From Haliotis asinina (lineage: Eukaryota > Mollusca > Gastropoda > Lepetellida > Haliotidae), in contig NC_090288.1 in NCBI RefSeq assembly GCF_037392515.1, forward strand, positions 60,373,673 through 60,437,672: 64,000 nucleotides of DNA. Reading direction: 5' to 3'. This document shows, in pieces, positions 55,520-64,000 of the stretch. The translations under genes were made by a program, and so were the position numbers. Under the pieces are notes generated by a model. The model did no database searches, was not told the DNA's origin, and saw nothing but the letters and a program-made list of their open reading frames with translations. Position 1 is the first letter of the stretch. Every line of letters begins with the position of its first letter.

Positions 55520-56350
55520 AACTTTGTGAAATGTTGACAGTTTCTTATCGGTGTTTGCCTCACAAAAGTTTGGAAAAACACCAGTTTGAAGCTCATGTTC
55601 AAGACAGAGATGTTAGCTTTTGTGTTATAATGGACAAGTAAAATATTTTGTGCCTTTTTATGATTGTCATTAGGTTTTTCACCAAATTAATGATAAAAAT
55701 GTTTATTTTATCTCACAAAAACATTTATTTAGTTTTCAATATTTATTCAGTGTTTGGCAGTATAAGAGACATAGTCTTACTGTGGATGTAAGCATATATA
55801 CTGTCTTCCTGTGTTGAACACCTACTCCCCTGTTATTAGTGTTAAGTCAGTCCATTAGCCATAAACCTGCCTGGATGCCAGCAAGGTTCACACACCTACT
55901 GCATGTCAAGGGAGACACCTCATTTTCGGGAACTGGATAATTATGACACCCTTCTGAGGGCAGGAAACACAGTGCTGTAGGGCACATGGCATAAACATAC
56001 CTGATACAATGATGGCCATAATCAAGACAGCATGACCAGAGCAGCCCCAGGCTATCTCTCCTAAATCTATGTCCAGTAAGGCCATTACAGGTCAGGGTGT
56101 TCTGGTGCATGGAAAGAAATACTGAGAGGTGGATCTTTGTCCTCTGTTTGTGTAATGATGGCAGCAGTGTCTTGGATGGACTATAAATTCCAAGACCATT
56201 ATCCTTTAGTTGTCTCTTATCTCAGGTTTTTCACATTTGGGTCACTTCAGGACAACTTGTGTCAGTATACAGTAGCGGCATAACTGTCTCCAGCCATGTC
56301 ACTTAGACCTTGTCTGGTAGGGTCATTTTGGGACAGCTTCATCTAATATG
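55520..56350. other. Intergenic, nothing recognised
   Basis: Short frames only. Confidence 0.4.
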
Positions 56351-56354
56351 CACC

Positions 56355-56618
56355 ATGGTGAAGATTGTTCTATGGCCCACTGACCGAGAGCTTAATGAGC
56401 TGTCCTCTTCTTTCATTCCTAAAAGTAGCAGTTCCCACTCTCTTGCGCATTTTACAAGCTCTAAAAGAAATGACACTCATGCTAAAATTTGTGATATTGG
56501 TGTTGTTCTTAAGATAGATGAAGAATCATACGAAGGGGGTAGATTTGCTTTTTTGGCTAACAATCAGCATTTGTTAAAATTGTTGGTGGATAAGTCAGCC
56601 TGTTTAAGGTGTTGGTAA
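56355..56618 (+). CDS. Unidentified 87-codon open frame
   Basis: An ATG in good context (accatgg) opens MVKIVLWPTDRELNELSSSF, continues with KRNDTHAKICDIGVVLKI and DEESYEGGRFAFLANNQHLL, and ends CLRCW before a TAA. The composition looks protein-like, with charged and hydrophobic residues alternating. I recognise no domain. It could be a fragment of a transposable-element protein, a piece of an exon (an AAG|GTGTTG donor-like site lies near its end) or chance. It ends 27 bp before the pogo-like element. Confidence 0.25.
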   Translation: MVKIVLWPTDRELNELSSSFIPKSSSSHSLAHFTSSKRNDTHAKICDIGVVLKIDEESYEGGRFAFLANNQHLLKLLVDKSACLRCW

Positions 56619-56644
56619 TCATATCAATTAACAGGCTTTATTTA

Positions 56645-57493
56645 CAGTTTGAACCCTGTTTATCCGGACGTTTGGTTTCAGTCGAAAATCGTCTGGATAG
56701 CGTGGTGTCCGGTTAACTGGATCAAACAAGCAAAACGTGAAAATTAAGTGAAAGCAAAAAAATTGTCATGTACGTATATCAATTAATCAACAGTCAATAG
56801 TAATAACAGTGAATCATCATTACATATAAGTGTACCGATAACACGTGTAAGGCGGAACACAGGTTACCATTTGCCAGGTTGTCTGGGATATAATCATGTA
56901 GCGTTTTGTTTTAATTTTAAATGCCCCAAAAACATATGACATCGTGTCGAACTTATGCTGTCTACATAAAGCAAACTTCCGGACAGGATGACATGACTTA
57001 GATCATGCGGGAGGCTATTTTTAATTTGCACCACAACAGATAGTAGGGGTCGATTTATAAGTGTTATATACAGTACAATTACAGTGTAGTTTACCTTAAT
57101 CCTTCTTAACGTGTGTTTTCGTTACTGATGAGATGTTCTCACTCGCGCCAAATCCTAATGAGTGACACGCGTCACCAGTGTTTCAATGGCTAATTAATCA
57201 ATTCACACCAAATGCCTCCTGATAGATTAAGAATGAAATCACATAGTCGTGCGGTAAAAGGTATTGATGTGACACATACACATGCATATTGCACAGTTCT
57301 TTCCATCTGGATAATTGGATCATTTTTCAGTGGAAATGTATAGGAATGGTTTGAAAATTCGCTGTCCGGGTCCAGAAGCGCGGGGTCCAGTTAAGCGAGT
57401 ACAATTAATGAACGTAAGTTTCGTTTCACATAAAAATCGTCCGGAAGGCAGGGTCTTCGGATATGTGGGGTCCGAGTAATCGGGGTACGACTG
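56645..57493. mobile_element. pogo/Tigger-like non-autonomous element, 849 bp, TA target
   Basis: Left end cagtttgaaccctgtttatc + cggac and inverted right end cagtcgtaccccgattactc + ggac are imperfect inverted repeats, flanked by TA on both sides (56643-56644 and 57494-57495). Further ccggttaactgg, ccagttaagcgagt and gtccgg motifs lie inside each end. Ends of the type CAGT..ACCCC..TTA.CCGGAC with a TA target are known from pogo/Tigger elements. No transposase is encoded. Confidence 0.8.
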
Positions 57494-57529
57494 TATTAAA
57501 TTTGTACATTATATGATTTTCTTACCTTG

Positions 57530-57645
57530 TTTTTTTGTGTAACACTGCACTCAGAAATATTCTAGCAGTGTGTAAATAATTGATCTGCCTAAGCAGTTGG
57601 GATACGATGACATGTGTCAACCAAGCCAGTGAGTCTGACCACCTT
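57530..57645 (-). mobile_element. SINE-like copy, family B (short)
   Basis: gtgtaacactgcactcagaa, gtgtgtaaataattgatctg, cagttgggatacgatgacat and gtgtcaaccaagccagtgag are present. An internal segment is deleted. Confidence 0.8.
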
Positions 57646-57649
57646 ATGG

Positions 57650-58565
57650 AAAAGCAAGGATTGTTAAACACCATTTCTTACCTGAATCTTCACAGGTTAC
57701 AATATATGAAGCCTAGAAAATAATTTATGATGATTTATAAATATTCTTGAAGATATTTATAATGAGCACACAGTTGTATTAACATCACTGTGGTACAAGT
57801 GTAAGGCGATATCTCTTGGGGATATTGAATGAATATAGACTTGGGTTCAAATTGTTTTTTTCAAAGCCACTTGCCACAGGGTAAGTGACTTGAAGAAAGT
57901 AACTTGTCCTGACTAATTGTCCACTTGCCCTGATTTTTATGTAGTAATCATGATGATGACGTTATGAAAGAATAAATCAAAGTGGTATTTGGTGTTAATG
58001 TTTACTGGACTATCGAAAAGCGATAAATAACCATGAAAGATAATCCTACTTTACTATCGTTTGAAAATTTAATGACTAAATTTTAAGCAGGTATGAAATG
58101 AAATCCAAGTTTATTTGCAGTGTTAAACTGTAAGTGGAAATTATCTAGTAGCCTACGGGCAAGTAAGATTCCATTATCTGACCTGTCCCGGGCGTTGGGA
58201 TATTTGAACCCCTGATAGAACACCTTTATAAAGTATCTACTGACTTAATGGCATATATTTAATTTAATAATAAATAGCATCTTGGTGATTTATGTTTGTA
58301 TTTTCTGAATGTGGTAAATGTTAATATCTTAGGGTAGCAAGGGCTTCACTAGCAAGAAATGAAAGAAGTCTGTATGATTAGACAGAGCTGAGTCATGAAA
58401 TACTTCCGGACATTTTGGTACCAGTGTAGATGCCTTCCACAGAAGCAAACACTTCAGAAAATATCTTAATTTTGTAACGCTGATAACTATGGCCACCAAG
58501 GGTGATCATTTTCAAGGTATTCTCGTACGGTCCTCAAGAAATCTCTTAAGTGTGAAAAAAAGCAC
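57650..58565. other. Intergenic, nothing recognised
   Basis: No feature supported. Confidence 0.4.
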
Positions 58566-58569
58566 AATT

Positions 58570-58990
58570 TCAGTATCTAATGTCATGTCCACCAACTGCA
58601 ATAACATCCTTGACTCTCTTCCTCAATGACTGTGTCCAACAAAGAATTTGATTTAAATATATTGCATTCCAGTTTTGATTGAGGGTTTGTTCCAGTGCAT
58701 CAAGACATGTAGGAAGTATTGTCCTGCATATTCTGTGACACTAATGTCAACCAAACAAGCTATGTACGGGATTGAGATCTGTGGTCAGGGATACGTACGT
58801 ACACAAATGATGTGGTCTAGCATTATCATCGGTGAAGGAAGGTCAGAAAGTCAAAGGCATGTGGTGTTATGTCACTGATCTACCATTGACCATTCAGATT
58901 TTGTCAACTGATGTCAACAGCCGAAAAGCAACACAACCTGCAACAGCCTTCCACATTACATCATTCCAGTACCTTGCCATCTTTCAACAG
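58570..58990 (-). pseudogene. Decayed Tc1-like transposase, C-terminal part
   Basis: The minus strand reads DDNARPHHLCTYVSLTTDLN (from about 58835), then ALEQTLNQNWNAIYLNQI and SLRKRVKDVIAVGGHDIRY with a stop at 58570-58572. This follows the Tc1 order: DNARPH with the second catalytic D, then SPDLNP, then an EQAL..EWN..P segment and the final SMR.R...V....G...Y. The catalytic glutamate region is altered, and several stops and shifts occur between blocks. No terminal inverted repeats were located. Confidence 0.75.
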
Positions 58991-58999
58991 TTTTTAGCT

Positions 59000-61900
59000 G
59001 AGAAAGCTGTGTGTCTGGTTATTGACATCAAAATCAGTTGATTTCTTAGTTGCAACCAGTAAAAAAAAGTTAACTGAAACTTGACATTTGCTTAAATGGT
59101 GAATAAACATAGTGTGCTTCATGATCGGTTTGAATTGTTGGATGTTTGCATTGATTGCAAATCAATGGACAGTGTGCCCAAGGGCCAAAATAATCATACA
59201 CAGAAACATATTTATGATTTGAAAATAATTGTTAAAACACATAGGTGTTGCAACACTTTTGCCCATGTGCATACTTTCAGTGATTTGGGTATTGGTGTTT
59301 CATGTGGTACACTGTGTGCTTCCAGTGTGAGAATGCACCAGTTCTGAGAATGAGAACTGATTAAAATTTCAAAGTGTTTGACAAACCATGTGACAGTTGA
59401 ATGACAAATATTCAAGGAAGTAGCTATGGAGATGTTCACATTTTGTTTAGCTTGAGCATGACGTAACTTTTAAAAACATTCCTTACAATTAATGTATGTC
59501 AGCTTTAGATTGACTAATACATGCCTACAATTTTCATAGTTAAATATGGGCTCAGGAATGTGAAGCTGTTATTTCATTATACCTTTAATACATTTTGATA
59601 CCTAATCAGTTATCAACATAATTTTCACTTGTGTAATCAGATCACCAGATAAGGTGTGTATTTGTGTATTTTACTCAATAAAAATCACATTTACTCAATG
59701 AATTCCAGATCTGTGAGTACAAAATTTGCATAATAATCACTAAAAACCTAACAGGTCTATAATACCATGATAATTCATCACGGTGCCCGATCTCTACCAC
59801 AGTGTTTGCAAACATGTCATGCATAGGTATACATATACTGTTATAGCTATAGACCCTGTCTGGAGTTTTCCATAGTCACGTGACTTCCATGTTGAATGTT
59901 TAAAAATGGTCACCAACTATTTGACAATATGAAATGTACTAAAACTTAGATTTATTGAGATTACAATGAGAAGCATTTGTATTTATATATTTAGAAGTGT
60001 TTATTACCCAGTAAGGATAAGAAGGTCTTTGTAAAAGTACTCAGTTCTTTAAACTAGTGTGAGTATACAAAATGCTCGTTACTTTGCAAAAAAGTAATTA
60101 CTCATACATAAACAGACATGGGAGTAAATGCCCAACTGCTTAATAAATTATCTGGAGGTCAGTGTAAATATTAAGGCTGTAATGGTGCATTGAAATATCA
60201 ATGGGTTGCAACTGTTGCGTTTCCAGTAGCAATTATTAACTGTCGGAACTAAAAACTATCCATGCATCTATTGATTTTATTGTTTTAGCTGTTTACCTGA
60301 TCTGGATTTCAAGTTTCTTGTCAGTTATTAAAAATGACCGAAACTATTCAACTATTTCATGTAAAATATCTATTCATTTGGCAAATGACTTTAAATAGAA
60401 CAATTCAAGAAGAAATTAGTTGGTTGCAAATGGACTATTGTTATCACAACAGTTGGTTGCAATAGGCCAAACAAATGTTGTTTCCCCTTTAGTAGACGCC
60501 CCTAGTAAATATGACCTGATGCTAACTGTGTACACTGTGAATACAGGGTAATATTTGGGTGAATAATATGGTGATTGTAATGAAAATATGTATATTTTAT
60601 TAGTAGTCACCAATTTAAGTGCTTTCACCAGATTTTTTCTAATTAGTGCTTTTCGTAGCTGTTACTGTTACACAATGAAATGCATGTATGCAAGAAAGAC
60701 ACTGGTATTAAAATTAAACAATAAAGTGGTTAAAATTATTCAGTGCACAAAGCTTTATGTTTTCGAGAGCATGTTTGTGAATATTCGTAAGATTTAATGG
60801 TTAATTTACTTCGTTCAAGTGTGTTACACTAAATATTCTGATAGATCGAAAATATGTTTTTTACAGTATATCATTTTTAATCCTTATTTCGATCGATTTT
60901 GGATTATTTTCTATTATCTCATCACAACTACATTTAACATGTTAAATTTTCATCTTCTATGACACATGTTTTGGTAAAATATTTTGTACTTAATGAATTT
61001 CAACTATGTCAAATCTTAGAGTGAAGAAAAAACATGAAATGTCTCTAGATCTTTTCATCTTCCAAAATCATGTAAAATTCATGTAAAATCCTGCGATAGT
61101 TTTGTTTGGGTTTATAGTTTCTTTTTGAACCATTATTAATCATCCTTGATAGGTGTTATTGTGTCTTTTTATGATTGTATTTTTTATGAAATTGTATTTG
61201 TTTTGTGAAGTATTCTTTCAGATCGTAAGAACAGGCAATTAAGCAGACCTGAATGCTTTGTCACTGCTGCTGTTACTGATAATGATACAAGATAGTACTG
61301 ACTTTTTGTCTTTATGACTGGCGCATCGTAAGGTTATTGCAATGCATTCGAGACAGCACATCAATGGTTTCTCTTTGTCATACTCTTAACTGTACTAAGC
61401 ACAATAACTGCCCGTCACAGGTCGAATCCACATGATTTAATCCTTGTTTCACGGTCATTATGCATTATCAGATTCTGTGAATGATTGAGTTTTAGTTTGA
61501 ATGAGTTTGGTACACTTCAGATGATGTTTTAATATCTGTATGGAAATGTTTTTGGAATGTCTTTGTAGGACGGGAATAGCATGTGCATGAAAATGCATCA
61601 TGAATGTTTGCATTGGGAGAGGAGGCTGTATCTGAAGTGAATTGTATAATTTATATTTTCATTTCATTTAATAATATAGTCAGGAATGAATTGTTACTTG
61701 CCAGCCAGTTCTTGAAAGTTTGTCTCAACAATTTCAGAAAAGAAGGAAGTGTATGATGTGATTGTTATTTTATTTTAGTGTTACTGAAAGAGGGGTGTTG
61801 AGCGTCCTACTATTATGTTATTCTTGTCACAGCCCATGAATCTTCAGCGAAGACATGAGGGAAGTAAAGACCCTGAAAGTGAATTGAATGAATTTCAAAC

Positions 61901-62410
61901 ACTGTATGAGAAAATATCTGATTGAAGATTTGTTGTTACAATTTAGTTTGATACATGTACCTTATGCTTAGCCTCTGAAAATTACATATATCTTCGTTTA
62001 GTGGCATTTTAGAATTTAGGATGTGCAATATTGTTCCTATATGAATAACCACATAACATTGGCCCAAATTGTACTGGAATCACTTCTTGACAATGGTATA
62101 ACTGTCTGTATTGAAAAATTACTGTCATGATATAAAGGATGTTTTTTTCAAAGCCACACACTTTGAAGAAGCTAGAGTGAAAGTGAGTTAACATGTATTG
62201 TAAGTCAAATAAACGGTGGAAGAGAAGATTAAATGCAAAGTACAAAAATGCACAATGAGTTGTTTATCGTAAAGTTTGAAGTGATGTAGACGAATATGAT
62301 CAGGGGTTTAACTTCTGAAAAATGACAGAAAGTTTAGAGAGTTTTTTACAGTTATAGTCATTGTAAGAACAAAAGAAAAGTTGGTAAACCAATGAAAAAG
62401 CTCTTTGCCT
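59000..62410. other. AT-rich DNA, nothing recognised
   Basis: About 3.4 kb without supported genes or repeats. The 59-59.4 kb part may belong to the N-terminal side of the Tc1-like relic, but I cannot align it. Confidence 0.4.
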
Positions 62411-62417
62411 TGTATGA

Positions 62418-62535
62418 AACCACTGGTTAGCACAGTTGGTTGACTTGAGAGCTGATTATGCACTCTGGCTGGAAGTTCAATTCCCACTAATTATATGAGG
62501 GCCTGTCGCTCTATTGGCCGATTCCTGAAATAAAC
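62418..62535 (+). mobile_element. tRNA-derived SINE-like copy
   Basis: ggttagcacagttggttgac (box A) and ggaagttcaattcccacta (box B) are followed by tgagggcctgtcgctctatt and ggccgattcctgaaataaac. No ctca tail; this is a different subfamily from T. Confidence 0.65.
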
Positions 62536-62539
62536 TTGC

Positions 62540-63785
62540 ATCTGATCTAATAAGCTTTATGTCTCGTGTACAATGATAATGGTTGCAAGTATGTCTGTTG
62601 TATGTTGTATCCAAGAGTAACATAACTGTTGTACTTTCAACTCAACCCTTGATTACGATAACTGATGATGAAAATCAGATATAATGAGCAGTTTTGAAAA
62701 TCATGCAAACATATCACTGAAATGCTACTGAAGAAACATAAGCTTACCACATTTGAATGATTGAGTTGAGAAACCTGTGTCTTCAAGTCATTTTGCATGT
62801 GTGGAAGATTGCTACAGGGCAATGTACACTTTGAAATAAATATTACACTTCCCATCAGGAATTGTTTGCCGTAACAGAGTAACAGGAAGAGGCAATTTTT
62901 GGAAAACGTGATTCTTGTCAAAAAGAGTTCAGGATTCTATGATTTGGTAAATTCTTAAATTTCCAAAAGTAAAATACTTATTTAAAAAGAATATTACTTT
63001 GACAGGCGATTTTATTTTCATTTTTCCTCCTGCCTTTACAGAAAATCCATAAAACAAGAAATAAAATTGGTCTGGTAATGGGTAGATTTAGCACAATCAT
63101 TTCACTGCCCTCAATATTTCAGATCAGATGTTCAACAATTAACGTTCAACAATTAACATCCTGATTTTGCAGGGACATTGTTTTGTGGTTATGGATGCAC
63201 AAATAAGAAATGATAAATAGTTTGATATATTTGTCTAGGGTCCAAAAACAAGTGCATGTCAGGTTATGAATGCTGGTACGCAAAAATGTTGATGATGACA
63301 GGATTACAATTTGTGTTCGCTTAATTGACATCCATTTTGTATCTGTCTAAATCTTTAATGAGGTCTGCTGTGCCAAACAATGCTTGGGTCATTTAATGAA
63401 ATATGTATGTTGGAGAATCTACAGCCAGCACTCACGTGTCAAAAATCTGGATGTTTGTAGTTTCTGTTTTATTTGAATTTAGGGACCTTCTTACATTATT
63501 TGAATGCACTACTATGTGTCATATCCTTGATATGTGTTACGTTATGCTAACATCAGTTAACATTTGTAATGTCCTTTTTGTGTCCGGGTATCATTGCATT
63601 TGACAAATGCACAATAACTGTGATTTGAGATTTGTTAATTCTAGCTCATCTGGTGTAAGGGATCATGTAACCATATGTCATTGAATGCTCTCTGTCATCT
63701 CTCATTGGTATCAGTCATCAACATAAGTATCAACCTCATATTGCTCACATTTTACTTAAAGCATGCTGATCGATTCACATCATAG
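62540..63785. other. AT-rich DNA, nothing recognised
   Basis: No feature supported. Confidence 0.4.
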
Positions 63786-63797
63786 CTAAACTTGTGT

Positions 63798-63973
63798 CAT
63801 CCTCGATATCTCCAGGGTATACGTTCCGAAAAGTCTTCACTATACCCTGGATGCATCTACGGCTCAGCCCGATATAATTTATTACCTCCCTTGGCTGGCT
63901 TTTTATCCAATCAGGTGCCTACGCTGGGAATTTGAGCGAACCAATCATATCGATATGGAGATATCGAGGATGC
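63798..63973. mobile_element. 176-bp MITE with 8-bp target duplication
   Basis: catcctcgatatctcca at the left and its perfect inverse at 63956-63972 form the ends. The octamer acttgtgt is directly repeated outside both ends (63790-63797 and 63974-63981). A second nested palindrome, ccagggtata ... tataccctgg, lies at 63812-63850. The 8-bp duplication fits hAT or P-type mobilisation. No coding capacity. Confidence 0.85.
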
Positions 63974-64000
63974 ACTTGTGTAAACAAGTCAGTAAACAAT

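Overview
The window is animal nuclear DNA, most probably from an abalone (Haliotis) or a close gastropod relative. Coding sequence is sparse, introns are several kilobases long with GT/AG borders, and no prokaryotic operon structure is present. The strongest taxonomic hint is a pair of short interspersed repeat families that I recall as typical of abalone DNA: a tail of repeated gtga/ctca joined to a body reading roughly 'tttagttttacgccgcactcagcaatattcc'. This identification rests on memory and was not checked against a database.

Only one intact protein-coding gene is recognised. It is the SAMTOR/BMT2-like S-adenosylmethionine sensor of the mTORC1 pathway, on the minus strand, in four coding exons (48360-48252, 39679-39340, 32042-31928, 30076-29501). 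The intron phases (1, 2, 0) join exactly and give a predicted 379-residue protein. Everything else that looks coding is either a decayed transposable element or the open frame of a tandem repeat.

Layout. 1-5.1 kb: a run of minisatellites (71, 38/37 and 34 bp units), then a decayed LINE 3' end. 5.1-16.9 kb: intergenic DNA with SINE-like copies, a Tc1-like relic, a Penelope-like GIY-YIG fragment, a 53-bp array, a 24-bp array carrying nine perfect TGACGTCA sites, and a 19-bp array. 16.9-29.5 kb: AT-rich intergenic DNA with many SINE copies, a long-TIR element and a foldback MITE. 29.5-48.4 kb: SAMTOR, whose introns hold at least eight tandem arrays, several MITEs and a decayed DDE transposase. 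48.4-49.4 kb: a CpG-richer, promoter-like segment upstream of SAMTOR, perhaps bidirectional. 49.4-64 kb: AT-rich DNA with no recognised exon, a pogo-like non-autonomous element, a Tc1-like relic and a small MITE with an 8-bp target duplication.

No interacting gene system is visible. What stands out is repeat architecture: a MITE inserted in a minisatellite whose empty site can be read from the neighbouring units, a three-copy hairpin-ended repeat next to a Penelope relic, and an array of evenly spaced CREB-type sites.
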